DNA of 62,840 bases, from contig LUZK01000072.1 of assembly GCA_001603595.1 (NCBI GenBank), positions 1 through 62,840 on the forward strand, written 5' to 3'. The DNA comes from Bacteroidales bacterium Bact_19 (GTDB taxonomy: Bacteria > Bacteroidota > Bacteroidia > Bacteroidales > ML635J-15). The notes below the pieces were generated by a model. The model made no database searches. It saw nothing but the letters and a program-made list of their open reading frames with translations, and was not told the origin of the DNA. A program made the position numbers and the translations under genes. How positions within the stretch are numbered: position 1 is the stretch's first letter; each line of letters begins with the position of its first letter. This document shows, piece after piece, positions 17,801 to 26,626 of this stretch.

Positions 17801-19761
17801 TCTGGGTTATGCAAGGTGGAAGTTGGTTGCCTGGTACAGTTGGTAACCATGATGCAATATATACCGGTAATGTTTTGTACGGATGGACTGCGATAGGATG
17901 GCAATCTGCTCCGGGTTATAATAGTACTGACGGTTCTACCATAGTTGCTGAGGCTCAATGTGCAACAACAAATATTGTAGGGTTAACCAATAAATCTAAA
18001 GTAAAATATTCGGGGTCTTTTGATCCTACAAATAGAATAGGATGGATTACCAGGATAAACGACCCTGCAAACTGGACCGGATATGCTGATAACAGTGCCT
18101 ATGATGCAGCAATACCTAAGTATAAACAAGATGGTCAAACAATTTCTATTGAATCCGGAGGTCTTATTGCCGGTACATGGGGTGGATTAAAATCTTCTGA
18201 TTGGTGCAATTGTGCAAACTGGCTAGGATTAAAAGTCCCCGACGAATACACCGATGTTTTTGTTCCTGCTACAAATCAGGGCAATGATTTAGTGTTGAAT
18301 AATTGTAGTACAGATAAAATTTGTAAATCGTTAACCATTCAAGGACAAATTTATAATCAGGCTAATGCAGTGCTAGATATTAAAGAAAACTTAATTCTCC
18401 AGGGTGGAATCGTAAATTTTGATTTAAACAGCATACAGATAAAAATTGGTGGTGATTTGATAGTTGATGATAATACTAATTTTAATGCAGATAGTTTGGA
18501 GATTATTTTTAATGGTATTTCTGATCAAAATGTTTTTTCTGGAACAAATGGAAATTTATTTATCAATAAAATTACTCTCGATAAAAATTCCGGGAATTTA
18601 ATACTTGATGATGACATCGAGGTTTCATACTTGAATTTTATTAATGGAGTTTTATCAACAGGTTTCAACAGAATTTTTGTAAGCAATCCTGAAACTTTTG
18701 CAATCAGTGGGTTTAGTGAAAGTGCGTATATTACGGGCAATTTACGAAGGGCAGTAAACAGTACGGGAAATTATTCTTTTCCGGTAGGTATTTCCGGAAT
18801 CTTTGAAAGAGCTGATGTCGAAATTATGAATTCAGATAATCTTAATTATATTGATGCTAGTTTCAATCATATAGATCCTTCCGAATTAGATATTTCAAGT
18901 CTCGGACTTTATGTTAATGGAGACCTTTTGCAGACTGTTCTTAACGGAGGATACTGGACTTTAACTCCAAATTCAGGGATTAATTCTGTTAATTATAATA
19001 TAGGTCTTTATCTTAGAGGCTCTTCAAATGCAGGTAATGAGCCAGGGCAGCATAGTATTATAAAACGTCAAAATTCTTCATCTGACTGGGTAATAAGAGG
19101 GATTCACAATAATGCCACTCAATCTATTGCAGGAGGTACTGTTTATGCTTATCGTTCTAATCTCGACGAATTTTCTGATTTTGCTATCGCAAAAAACAAC
19201 GATAACATCCTGCCGGTTGAATTTTTGTACCTCGAAATTGAGTGTGAAAATAATGCAAATATTTTGAAATGGGCTACAGCATCAGAAAAAAACAGCGATT
19301 ATTTCGAAGTCCAATCCAGTTCCAATACAAATAAATGGACAACTTTAACTAAAGTTTCGGCAGCTGGAAATTCTAATAGTACTGTTGAATATAGCTATAA
19401 GGTTGATTCTAAAAATTCGAATATTACATATTATCGTCTCAAACAGGTTGATTTTGATGGCAGTGTTTTGTACTCAAAAATTGTAAGCTCTAACTGTGCT
19501 CAAAATGAGAGTTCTGAAATTATCATTTATCCTGTGCCTGCAGATGAATTTGTAAATATTGTTCTGAATAATTGGAAAAATGATCAGGTAGTAATCGAAA
19601 TTTTTGGAGCTGATTATAAATTAATTAATAAGTATGTATTTGATTTAAGTAATTCAAATGAAATTTTTACTATTGACATAAGTTATTTAAAATCGGGAAT
19701 TTATAGTTTACGATTAACTGATAATCAAAATGTTTATTTAAGGAGAATAGTAAAACATTAG
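14839..19761 (+). CDS. Large T9SS-exported multidomain surface protein
   Basis: A secreted protein of 1640 residues, function unknown. A signal peptide ends near residue 22 (FVGFGQ). A beta-rich N-terminal domain (about 25-230) is followed by an Ig-like unit (about 232-345, ISGTDLTENITITPPTNYEI) and a second carbohydrate-binding-like or anchor domain (about 345-510). Three fibronectin type III-like repeats follow (about 515-860); each carries the pair 'SGNGNTFNLSGLTGGTTY' / 'KGTGNSVTVTNLVAGETY' / 'KGTSNNFLLTGLTNGQTY'. Next comes a lamin-tail-like region (about 865-1110) and a beta-helix-like stretch. The C-terminus has a FN3-like ILKWATASEKNSDYFEVQSS block and a T9SS type A sorting domain (IIYPVPADEFVNIV, LKSGIYSLRL). 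It likely mediates adhesion or surface binding (inference). No catalytic motif was seen. Confidence 0.85.
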   Translation: MKKVFFVLVIVLLCANFVGFGQTNPSPQNLPYTMNFSSLQHSSTVYPDGWHGWTFSTSPGSSFNTAAPTADRTLTAISTAATNSGNVHNYDGKIGFLNNNSLDLSIVLAINTTGKQNVEVTYDIMTIRNPYDGSSNTRINEVTLQYRIGTSGTFTNLTGIEYQNNTTTQTGSVTTPQNAQTKTITLPASCNNQSVVQLRWASRQVSGSGSRPSFAVDNVSITGVDISASPTITVSPTSLSGFTYIVGLGPSSEQSFTISGTDLTENITITPPTNYEISLTSGSGFVSSPGNLTLTPSGGNVPNTTIYVRLKADLSAGNYNNENIVCSSSGATSQNVSCSGTVSIWCYEINFDDAAKWTAGSAALTSYASDHVYSEGVLTATGGPALRNTTSTQDGYPGAIGTYSWRLKDEAGVSWVATIASGGVGDFEIDLRRWDNDPSTNFVLSYSIDGGNNWTIVSTINNTTLDNSSAWKTFSGTINSGNNNIKIRLTSSVTTERIMVDNLKWTCYDENCETPTINVSSLISSSVTGNSAEISFTKGNGTYTIVLAKMGSPVDAIPSDNTTYNAGPYGDGDEIGTGNFVVYSGNGNTFNLSGLTGGTTYYLKAFSYNCSSGNELYYTGGSPATHNFTTLVSPVTNLKVVCTDNNSAVISWTNPLGNFDGVIIGIRQNTLAPHSLSADPSTLNANSIFGSGTSYGADNTSFVVYKGTGNSVTVTNLVAGETYSIKAYVYSGTLYSSTQPTTTISNLGVPKVSNVIHNDADQKSSISWANPASGCYDEILVIARQGASVTSIPTGDGSGYSANSVFGYGTQINAGEYVCYKGTSNNFLLTGLTNGQTYYVKIFVRVGMSWSEGVEILLNPIAITLLEYGDLAVLAVNTNGTVGDEFTVVSFVDILPNTAIDFTDNGYERKYEGFWGNTEGVLRFARQNSVLSAGKVITFEVIGNVINPVLDSNCNVYVDGLLDNSNWTAQSIGGSGIGGFNFNDSDQLWVMQGGSWLPGTVGNHDAIYTGNVLYGWTAIGWQSAPGYNSTDGSTIVAEAQCATTNIVGLTNKSKVKYSGSFDPTNRIGWITRINDPANWTGYADNSAYDAAIPKYKQDGQTISIESGGLIAGTWGGLKSSDWCNCANWLGLKVPDEYTDVFVPATNQGNDLVLNNCSTDKICKSLTIQGQIYNQANAVLDIKENLILQGGIVNFDLNSIQIKIGGDLIVDDNTNFNADSLEIIFNGISDQNVFSGTNGNLFINKITLDKNSGNLILDDDIEVSYLNFINGVLSTGFNRIFVSNPETFAISGFSESAYITGNLRRAVNSTGNYSFPVGISGIFERADVEIMNSDNLNYIDASFNHIDPSELDISSLGLYVNGDLLQTVLNGGYWTLTPNSGINSVNYNIGLYLRGSSNAGNEPGQHSIIKRQNSSSDWVIRGIHNNATQSIAGGTVYAYRSNLDEFSDFAIAKNNDNILPVEFLYLEIECENNANILKWATASEKNSDYFEVQSSSNTNKWTTLTKVSAAGNSNSTVEYSYKVDSKNSNITYYRLKQVDFDGSVLYSKIVSSNCAQNESSEIIIYPVPADEFVNIVLNNWKNDQVVIEIFGADYKLINKYVFDLSNSNEIFTIDISYLKSGIYSLRLTDNQNVYLRRIVKH

Positions 19762-19779
19762 TTGTTTATTTAGTCTCTC

Positions 19780-19813
19780 TTAAGCAATATTTTATTACAT
19801 CCCTGATGCTTAA
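19780..19813. terminator. Possible terminator hairpin at a convergent junction
   Basis: TTAAGCA (19780-19786) and TGCTTAA (19807-19813) form a 7-bp stem with a 20-base loop between the convergent T9SS gene and the glycosyltransferase gene. The loop is long and the U-tract poor, so this is only tentative. Confidence 0.3.
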
Positions 19814-19820
19814 TACGGGT

Positions 19821-21008
19821 TTAATTTATCTGTTTCAACGAGTTCCAGATACTCCAGTTTTCATTTCCCCATTCGTGATATATATGCAGCAATACAGGAT
19901 TGAAAATGGTCTTAAATCCGTCTTTTGTATAACCTTTTTCAGGACACCAATCTATCAGATTATTTTCGTATTCTGTAATCCAATTAAATTCTTCGGGCAG
20001 GGTAGGATGATTTTGTAATCCAAATTTCCAAACGCTTAATGCAAGTGTGCCCTGATCTCTGGTCTTAGTATATGGATTTGAAAATTCTTTTATTGTTTGT
20101 TGATGCCAGTAGTTTAAAAATTCATCGGAGCTATCGTCAAAAAGGAAAACTCCTCCATTCCAGTGTTGCCAATTTTCGGGGATTGTGATTTTATATTCTT
20201 TTTTTACATAATCAATAAGGTGATTACATTTGGGAGCTTTAAATTCAAATTTTTTACCTTCTTTAGTTTCCCAATAATTTCCCTCTTTGTTAAATCTGAT
20301 ACAGCTGGTTCCCCAAAGTTTTTTTTCATAATACGGATAGTCGAATAATATAATTTCGTTATCCTTATTAAACCAGCATTTTGTTTTTTTATCAAACCTG
20401 TATCCTATAAGTGTAAAATCTTTTAAGGGTAAAACATACCTTTTGGTAAGATAGAAAATATTTTTGAAAAAGTATTTAAAAGGACTTTCCCGGTATGAAT
20501 TGAAAATTCCGAGAAGTTCTTCGGTTTGTTTTTTTATTTTCGGGTTTGTAAGATTAATTTTATTGAATAATTCTGATAGTTTTGCATTAAAGATTTCTTC
20601 TTCTTTGGCGTTTTCTTCAACACAATTACAATTCATAGCGTGTGGCGAAAATTCATTTATCGGGCAATGGTCTTTAGCAAAAGTTATGGGAGTTTGAAAA
20701 TAATCAAATATATTATCAACTTTTTTACTTATTGTTACAATGTCTCCATCCAGATAGCAATATAAATGACCTTTTTCGAGAAATTTGTATAACCCTGTTT
20801 TTATGTATATGCTTGCCTGATGATTGTCGAAATTTTCGGGGGTATCTATCTGAATAACTCTGTCATGCTCAATTCTTATTTCATTGCGTTTATGATCTGT
20901 GAGAACTATAATTTCATTTTTAGTAAACTTTTTTAAAAATTTTAAAGAAAAATTTAGTTCCGAAATATGTTCTTTTCCACCACAAACTACAAATACAAAT
21001 TTGTTCAT
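19821..21008 (-). CDS. GT8-like / nucleotide-diphospho-sugar glycosyltransferase
   Basis: Predicted cytoplasmic glycosyltransferase of GT-A fold, 395 residues. It begins with FVFVVCGG, as expected for a nucleotide-binding Rossmann start. The DxD metal/nucleotide-sugar motif is YLDGDIV near residues 90-96. The acceptor-site region HWNGGVFLFDD near 300 and the RDQGTLAL segment are typical of GT8-like or putative nucleotide-diphospho-sugar transferases. It is the last gene of an eight-gene operon running from the dehydratase at 28359. Its ATG overlaps the stop of the preceding radical SAM gene (TAATG). Donor and acceptor sugars are unknown. Confidence 0.75.
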   Translation of the reverse strand: MNKFVFVVCGGKEHISELNFSLKFLKKFTKNEIIVLTDHKRNEIRIEHDRVIQIDTPENFDNHQASIYIKTGLYKFLEKGHLYCYLDGDIVTISKKVDNIFDYFQTPITFAKDHCPINEFSPHAMNCNCVEENAKEEEIFNAKLSELFNKINLTNPKIKKQTEELLGIFNSYRESPFKYFFKNIFYLTKRYVLPLKDFTLIGYRFDKKTKCWFNKDNEIILFDYPYYEKKLWGTSCIRFNKEGNYWETKEGKKFEFKAPKCNHLIDYVKKEYKITIPENWQHWNGGVFLFDDSSDEFLNYWHQQTIKEFSNPYTKTRDQGTLALSVWKFGLQNHPTLPEEFNWITEYENNLIDWCPEKGYTKDGFKTIFNPVLLHIYHEWGNENWSIWNSLKQIN

Positions 21009-22318
21009 TAGTCTAAATTTTCGTAAGGATACAATTCGAAAAATTCTTTTGCAATATTAATAATTTCGACTTTAGTTTTACCTGCACTTAATAATTGATT
21101 TATTTTTGATTCATAATCAATATCTTGAATTTCTTTGTATTTTATCTTATCAACATACCACTTGTTCGGTAAATTTTTTAAAATCTCATTGTAAAATTCA
21201 GAATATTTTGTTTCTATTGTCCGCAGATTCGCAATGATTTCCTCTTTTAGAACAATAACAGACTCTGCTTCTCTAGATATGGAGTTTTGATGCCAATTTT
21301 TTAATTGTTGTAAAAATCCTTTGAAGGCATATTTATTTTTATCGTTTTTTAATTTAAGTTCTTTAATAATTTCACTGTAATATTCAACCAATTTTTGTAG
21401 TTCAGCTGAATTAAAATATTTTAAGCTTAAATTTTTCGGAAAATCTACAGTGTTAAAAAAAACTACACAATCTTTTTCATCAAAATACTTTATTATTTCA
21501 TGAATTTCGTATCGGTTAAATCTTATAGGACAAACAGAAATTTGTAATATCTGATTTTTTCTTTTTGTAATTGAATTAAAATATTCAAAGTTTTCAATAG
21601 TTTTTTCAAAATCAGCCTTTCTTCTGATTTTTTCATAAGTTTCTTTATTTACTGCATCAATTGAAATTCCAATTCGGAAATTTTTATTTTGCAAGAGTCT
21701 TTTAATTTCGTCGTTTAATATTGTGCCGTTTGTTTGAACGTAAATTTCACACTGCGGATTATTATCAAGTAGATAATACCATATTTTATAATATTCTTTG
21801 ATAAGAAATGGTTCCCCTCCGACAAAATTTGTAAATTTAAGTTTATTCAGTAGTGTTTTTATTTCTGAAAAAAAAGCTACATCGTAAATATTATCGGATT
21901 TCCCGGTTTTATCTCTCAGGCACATTATACAATCAAGATTACAAAAGTGCGAAAGTTCAAAATCAATTCTTTGTATTGTTTTTTTGTCGTAAGGATTGTA
22001 AATATTCAACATCAGTCCGGAAAAATTGTTTGCTTTAATATTTTCAAGGCAGGTTTTACATCCAAGCTGAAAATTACCGGCCGAAACATATTCTTGTTGA
22101 AGTTTACGTGGAATTGAGTTTAATATTTGCTTTAAATTATTTTCAGGATAATGTCCGTAATAGAAACTATTTTTATTTAAACAGCAAGCCGTAATTTGAC
22201 CATTGGGATGAAAATACAATGCACTGAAAGGAGCATTGCAAATTCTCTTGTTCGTAATTTTTGACAACTCCTCGCCGGTAAGATCGGTTTTAATATTTTT
22301 TCTTTTTCCGAAAATCAT
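21008..22318 (-). CDS. Radical SAM protein with N-terminal SPASM/twitch-like Cys module
   Basis: Radical S-adenosylmethionine enzyme of 436 residues, product unknown. The CX3CX2C cluster motif is C126-NLD-C130-IM-C133, followed by FVGGEPF (the GGE motif) and QTNGT. Ahead of it is a Cys-rich module with CNAPFSALYFHPNGQI (C27), ITACC (C45, C46) and LGCKTC (C87, C90). This is the sequence pattern normally found after the radical SAM domain in SPASM/twitch proteins, so an auxiliary Fe-S cluster bound at the N-terminus is likely. The C-terminal third is helical and charged. It is coupled to asnB by an ATGA overlap. Three paralogues lie at 29573, 30957 and 32319. No precursor peptide gene is visible. 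Confidence 0.85.
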   Translation of the reverse strand: MIFGKRKNIKTDLTGEELSKITNKRICNAPFSALYFHPNGQITACCLNKNSFYYGHYPENNLKQILNSIPRKLQQEYVSAGNFQLGCKTCLENIKANNFSGLMLNIYNPYDKKTIQRIDFELSHFCNLDCIMCLRDKTGKSDNIYDVAFFSEIKTLLNKLKFTNFVGGEPFLIKEYYKIWYYLLDNNPQCEIYVQTNGTILNDEIKRLLQNKNFRIGISIDAVNKETYEKIRRKADFEKTIENFEYFNSITKRKNQILQISVCPIRFNRYEIHEIIKYFDEKDCVVFFNTVDFPKNLSLKYFNSAELQKLVEYYSEIIKELKLKNDKNKYAFKGFLQQLKNWHQNSISREAESVIVLKEEIIANLRTIETKYSEFYNEILKNLPNKWYVDKIKYKEIQDIDYESKINQLLSAGKTKVEIINIAKEFFELYPYENLD

Positions 22319-24099
22319 TGACTAATCCATTTTTTATACCATAACTCAAGCACGGCAATTTTCCATAAACGCCAATGGTCTTTTTTTTGAAAATAATTTT
22401 CGACGGCTTCTTTATTTATTATATTATCTTTAATTAGATCAGAGTTTTGGAGAATTTTGCGATATTTTTCAAAATTCATATAATACTTATCAGGCCCTGT
22501 AAAACCTTGTTTTTTTCGGTTTAAAATTTTTCGGGGGACTTTTTTCTTAAGAATTTTCCTGATAACAGGCTTTTGAATTTTTTCGTCGAAATAAACTGAG
22601 GGATTAAGGCTGAGCATTAAATTACAAAGTTCGGTATTTAAAAAAGGCACTCTTACTTCGAGTGAATTAGCCATACTTGCTCTGTCAACTTTGGTGAGGA
22701 CTAATTCCCCCATAAAACATTTAATGTCAAGAATCTGAAATCTTTTTGGAGTTGGGATATCATCATTAAAAAACTTCTCATAAAAATAATTTGTATTTTC
22801 GGGAATGTATTGATGAAGTGCAGGGGAGAGTAACTGTTTCATTTCTTCGGTACTAAAGTCTCCCATTGCCATTGCTTTTGAATAGCTTTCTATATCGAAA
22901 TTATTAACAGGCAATTCCCATCCCCATTTTTTTGCATCTTTGATTTGTTTTCGTGAAATATGCCAGAGATATTTTCTGTGCCATGTATATCCGGCAAATA
23001 GTTCATCAGCTCCTTCTCCGGATAAAACTGCTTTGTTTTCTTTTCTTGCAAGTTGAGACACAAAGTATGTAGGTATTATAGATATATCTGCAATAGGTTC
23101 ATCATAGTAATACATGAGTTTTTCCAGCACATCAAAAGATGTTTCATCCAAAATCTGTTTGAAATGATTTGTCTTATATATTTCAGAAATTACTTCAGCA
23201 AATTGATCTTCGGAATTTTCCCAGTCCTTAAAACCAATCGAAAAGGTATTGAAATTTTTGCAATACTTTTTGTAAAAGTGAACCATTGCTGTAGAGTCAT
23301 AACCTCCGCTCAGAAAAGAACCAATAGGGACGTCGGACCGTATATGTATTTTTACTGAATCAGATAATATTCTCTCTATTTCTTTCACCAGAGCTTTAAA
23401 CCTAAAATTTTGATTTGAAATGTTGAATGAAAAGTATTCAGTTTTTTGAGAATTAAAATTATCGTCAATTTCTAAATATGTTGCAGGTTCAATTTTGTAG
23501 ATATTTTTTAAAATTGATTTAGGTGATGGAACATATCTGTATTTGAGAAAATCGCAAATTGCAGAGTAGTCTATTTCTCTTTTGATGTCAGGATTGATAA
23601 TGATAGCTTTTATTTCGGATGCAAAAATTATTTGATTTTCATTCTTGTAATAATACAGTGGTTTTATGCCAAACTTGTCACGAGCCAGAATAAGTTTTTT
23701 TTTGTTTTCATCCCAGAGGGCAAAAGCAAACATTCCTTCGAGCATAGAAATCATATCCGTTCCCCATTCTTCGTAGGCGTGTATCAATACTTCCGCATCA
23801 CTTCGTGACTTGAATTGATGTTTGTTTTCTGAAAGTTTTTGTTGGATTTCGGAGTAATTATAAATTTCTCCGTTAAGGGTTAGTAGGATAGTTCCGTTTT
23901 CGTTGCTGATAGGTTGAGCAGCATTTTCACTTAAATCTAAAAATGCCAAACGACGATGCCCAAGAGCTATATTGTGTTTTTCTGAATAATATGTTCCAAA
24001 TCCATCCGGACCGCGATGCTTTAGAGTATCTCGCATGGAGTTGAATAATTCTAAATCTATTTTTTTGGATTTACTCCACCATCCGGTTATGCCGCACAT
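22315..24099 (-). CDS. asnB: Asparagine synthetase-type glutamine amidotransferase
   Basis: Glutamine-hydrolysing amidotransferase of 594 residues. The N-terminal Ntn glutaminase starts with the nucleophile Cys2 (MCGITGWW) and contains RGPDGFGTY, GHRRLAFLDLS and NGEIYN. The C-terminal ATP-pyrophosphatase synthetase domain has FLSGGYDSTA (PP-loop) and SGEGADELFAGY. Enzymes of this family in surface polysaccharide loci often amidate uronic acids or other carboxylates instead of making free asparagine. Its position between a glycosyltransferase and a radical SAM gene suggests such a role here (inference). The start overlaps the GT2 gene by 29 bases. Confidence 0.92.
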   Translation of the reverse strand: MCGITGWWSKSKKIDLELFNSMRDTLKHRGPDGFGTYYSEKHNIALGHRRLAFLDLSENAAQPISNENGTILLTLNGEIYNYSEIQQKLSENKHQFKSRSDAEVLIHAYEEWGTDMISMLEGMFAFALWDENKKKLILARDKFGIKPLYYYKNENQIIFASEIKAIIINPDIKREIDYSAICDFLKYRYVPSPKSILKNIYKIEPATYLEIDDNFNSQKTEYFSFNISNQNFRFKALVKEIERILSDSVKIHIRSDVPIGSFLSGGYDSTAMVHFYKKYCKNFNTFSIGFKDWENSEDQFAEVISEIYKTNHFKQILDETSFDVLEKLMYYYDEPIADISIIPTYFVSQLARKENKAVLSGEGADELFAGYTWHRKYLWHISRKQIKDAKKWGWELPVNNFDIESYSKAMAMGDFSTEEMKQLLSPALHQYIPENTNYFYEKFFNDDIPTPKRFQILDIKCFMGELVLTKVDRASMANSLEVRVPFLNTELCNLMLSLNPSVYFDEKIQKPVIRKILKKKVPRKILNRKKQGFTGPDKYYMNFEKYRKILQNSDLIKDNIINKEAVENYFQKKDHWRLWKIAVLELWYKKWISQ

Positions 24100-25048
24100 A
24101 ATAATAGTCGTCTTTTAGCTGTTTTAGGTCTTCCTTTTGTGCCAGTTTTAGGTATTTTGAGTATTGTTTTAATAGTTTTTTATATTCTTTAAATGAATCT
24201 ATAGTTTTACAAGTTGATTTTAAAATCATTCTGTATTCATTGCAAATACTTCTGTAAATATCAGCTTTGTAGTAATTCCATGCAGGGTCTTTAAGCAGGT
24301 TCTCCAGAATACTGATATTGTTAAATTTAAAATCCGTAAGCCTATGTTTTTTTGAGTAACCTTCGGGGTGGTCTCTGTAAACTGACCAGGTTTGGTTGAA
24401 ATATTTGAATTTTGAATTTTTAATTATTTCGAGGTGCAAGGCCCAACTTAACGAAAATTCTTTTGCCCTATAACTATCCAGAAATGTTGTTAAATTTATA
24501 TTTCTAAAAACCAGTGAAGCTGTTGGAATTATATTTCTTTGTATTAAAGCCCATGGCATGAAATCCGATGAATATTTATTGAATTGAGAATAAGTTTTCC
24601 ATTGATTTTGAGTTTTTTTTTGATATTCATCATCTCCTGAGTTCTCTTGTTTAATTAAGGCATCGTGGAAACATCCGGCATAGTCGGGGTTATTTTCCAG
24701 AAAATCTATTTGCTCCTGCAACTTGTTATTGTAGCACCAATAATCATCTCCATCAAGAAATGTAATATATTTGGATTTGAGTTTGGTTGCAAGATATTTA
24801 GCGGATTTTATCGGACCTAAATTACTTTCATTACGATGGATGAAAATTAATTCAGGAAATCTTTTTTTATATTCTTCTAATAAAATATTGTATGTATTAT
24901 CATATGAATGATCATCTATTATGAATATTCGAAAATTATAAGTAGTTTTTTGATTTAAAATAGAATCAAGACATTCTGGAATAAAGTTAAAATGATTGTA
25001 GGATAAAATCCCAATATCTAAAATAAAGTCTTTTGATCGGGATTCCAT
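24071..25048 (-). CDS. Family 2 glycosyltransferase
   Basis: GT-A fold inverting glycosyltransferase of 325 residues. The N-terminal LDIGILSYNHFNFIPECLDS is the classic GT2 start, IIDDHSYDNT is the nucleotide-binding segment and FLDGDDYW near residues 96-103 is the DxD-type motif. No membrane segment is evident, so it is probably cytoplasmic or peripheral. It lies one base downstream of the acyl carrier protein gene in the same operon, which raises the possibility that the glycosyl acceptor is an acyl product of that module (inference). Confidence 0.88.
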   Translation of the reverse strand: MESRSKDFILDIGILSYNHFNFIPECLDSILNQKTTYNFRIFIIDDHSYDNTYNILLEEYKKRFPELIFIHRNESNLGPIKSAKYLATKLKSKYITFLDGDDYWCYNNKLQEQIDFLENNPDYAGCFHDALIKQENSGDDEYQKKTQNQWKTYSQFNKYSSDFMPWALIQRNIIPTASLVFRNINLTTFLDSYRAKEFSLSWALHLEIIKNSKFKYFNQTWSVYRDHPEGYSKKHRLTDFKFNNISILENLLKDPAWNYYKADIYRSICNEYRMILKSTCKTIDSFKEYKKLLKQYSKYLKLAQKEDLKQLKDDYYYVRHNRMVE

Positions 25049-25049
25049 T

Positions 25050-25295
25050 TCAGTCGTTTAATTTTCTTTTTACAAGTTTAATTATATCTCCAAAACAAGA
25101 AAGTTCTTCAAGCTCTTCATCCGTAATTTCGATATTGTATTTTTCTTCAATATCAATAATGATGTCCACTATGCGTGCGGAATTAATTTTTAAATCGTTT
25201 ATAATGCTTGATTTTTCATTAAAGCCTTCCCACACTTCTTCATTAAAAGTGTATTTCTTAAGAATTGCTATTAAATCATTTTTTATCTGTTCCAT
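25050..25295 (-). CDS. Acyl carrier protein
   Basis: Small acidic carrier protein of 81 residues with the four-helix pattern. The phosphopantetheine attachment site is probably S39 in DLKINSARIVDI; the usual motif is DSL, here it is N-S-A, so this is a divergent, specialised ACP and not the housekeeping AcpP. The downstream VDIIIDIEEKYNIEI recognition helix is conserved. It sits 41 bases after the ketosynthase gene and ends with a TGA stop two bases before GT2. It is expected to carry the acyl chain made by the two ketosynthases and the dehydratase. Confidence 0.88.
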   Translation of the reverse strand: MEQIKNDLIAILKKYTFNEEVWEGFNEKSSIINDLKINSARIVDIIIDIEEKYNIEITDEELEELSCFGDIIKLVKRKLND

Positions 25296-25336
25296 AATTA
25301 AATATTTATAAACAAAATTAACAAAATGCTATTAAA

Positions 25337-26626
25337 TTAAATAAACCTGGGATTGAATTTTTTTAAAATGATACAAGAATTCACATCCCCAAAACCGAAG
25401 CTTGCTTTAGCAACGTAGTTTAGATTGATGTTAGTTATAGTTTGTTGTGGTATTTTATTTTTATCCCATAATTTTTCTATTTCTGGATGTAGGTCTTCAC
25501 AGTTTAAGTTTGCGTGAACAAAATTATTATAAAGTTGTAACACAGCAGCAATTGTTTCTACTGCGCCAGCTGCACCAATCATGTGTCCAAACATAGATTT
25601 AGGAGCATTAATATATGGGTAGTAATCTGTTAATTCAAGTGCTTCTTTCCAGTTTTTGATTTCAAGTACGTCTGCTTTAGTACTTGTTAAATGTCCACTA
25701 ATAAGATCAATTTCGGAAAATTTGATTTTAGCTTCTTGCACTGCTTTACGAATACAATCAACAACTCTTTGAGGATTTGGGTAAGTCATTGTTCCTCCGT
25801 TACGTTGTCCACCTGAGTTAATTTCGGCACCTACAATTTCGGCATAAATTTTTGCATTTCTGTTTAGAGCGTGTTCAAGTTCCTCCAGGATTAATATACC
25901 GGCTCCTGCTGATGGGACAAATCCATTGGCAGAACCGCTCATGGGACGACTGGCTTTTTCAGGAGTATTGTTGTATTTTCGAGCCAATAATCGCATAGAA
26001 TCAAAACCTGCCCATGCAAAAGGAGAATATGGGTCTGTTCCGCCTGCTAACATAACTTTTGCTTTACCGAATTTTATCCTTTCATAAGCCATAATTACAG
26101 CTTCTAAGCCAGTAGAGCAAGCAGAAGAATTCACAGTATTTTGATTGGCAAAGCCTAATATTTTACTAATAGATGCAACTGATCCACTCGGCATCCAGTG
26201 TTCTATTATTTGACTACCTAACTTTTTTAAATTTCCTGAACTAATTAGTGGATACATTTTTCTTAGAAAGATCTCGATTCCACCAAAACAACTTCCAATA
26301 ATACTTCCAAAATCAATTAAAACTTCATTCTCGTTAAAATTTTCAAAATGAAATCCGGCTAACTCATAAGCTTCTAAGGCTGTAATGACTGCATACAATA
26401 TAGAAATATCTGCTTCCGAAATTTCATATTTAGCAAGAAGTTTATCATATTTTGTACTTTTAATTTCAGGGACTCCGCCAACACAACAATTAAAATTGTA
26501 ATTTTCAAGCTCTGGAATGTATTTGATACCAGAAATCCCATTTTTTAATGATTTTAAAAAATCATTAATATTTAATCCATTAGGAGATATAACACCCAAA
26601 CCGGTGATGACTACTCTTTTTTTCAT
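25337..26626 (-). CDS. Beta-ketoacyl-ACP synthase, second of a pair
   Basis: FabF-type ketosynthase of 429 residues. The catalytic triad is intact: C170 in SSACSTG, H312 in SGHLTSTKAD and H348 in KSMFGHMIGAAGA. Two usually conserved segments differ: the NAHGT motif reads SGHLT, and the C-terminal GFGGTN loop reads GFGDVN. The same departures occur in the neighbouring ketosynthase, so the two form a divergent sister pair. The start is placed at 26626 because ATGAAAAAAAGAG there overlaps the stop of the upstream ketosynthase as ATGA; the longer frame to 26650 is unlikely. Both enzymes keep the active Cys, so a classical inactive chain-length factor is not evident. Confidence 0.88.
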   Translation of the reverse strand: MKKRVVITGLGVISPNGLNINDFLKSLKNGISGIKYIPELENYNFNCCVGGVPEIKSTKYDKLLAKYEISEADISILYAVITALEAYELAGFHFENFNENEVLIDFGSIIGSCFGGIEIFLRKMYPLISSGNLKKLGSQIIEHWMPSGSVASISKILGFANQNTVNSSACSTGLEAVIMAYERIKFGKAKVMLAGGTDPYSPFAWAGFDSMRLLARKYNNTPEKASRPMSGSANGFVPSAGAGILILEELEHALNRNAKIYAEIVGAEINSGGQRNGGTMTYPNPQRVVDCIRKAVQEAKIKFSEIDLISGHLTSTKADVLEIKNWKEALELTDYYPYINAPKSMFGHMIGAAGAVETIAAVLQLYNNFVHANLNCEDLHPEIEKLWDKNKIPQQTITNINLNYVAKASFGFGDVNSCIILKKFNPRFI

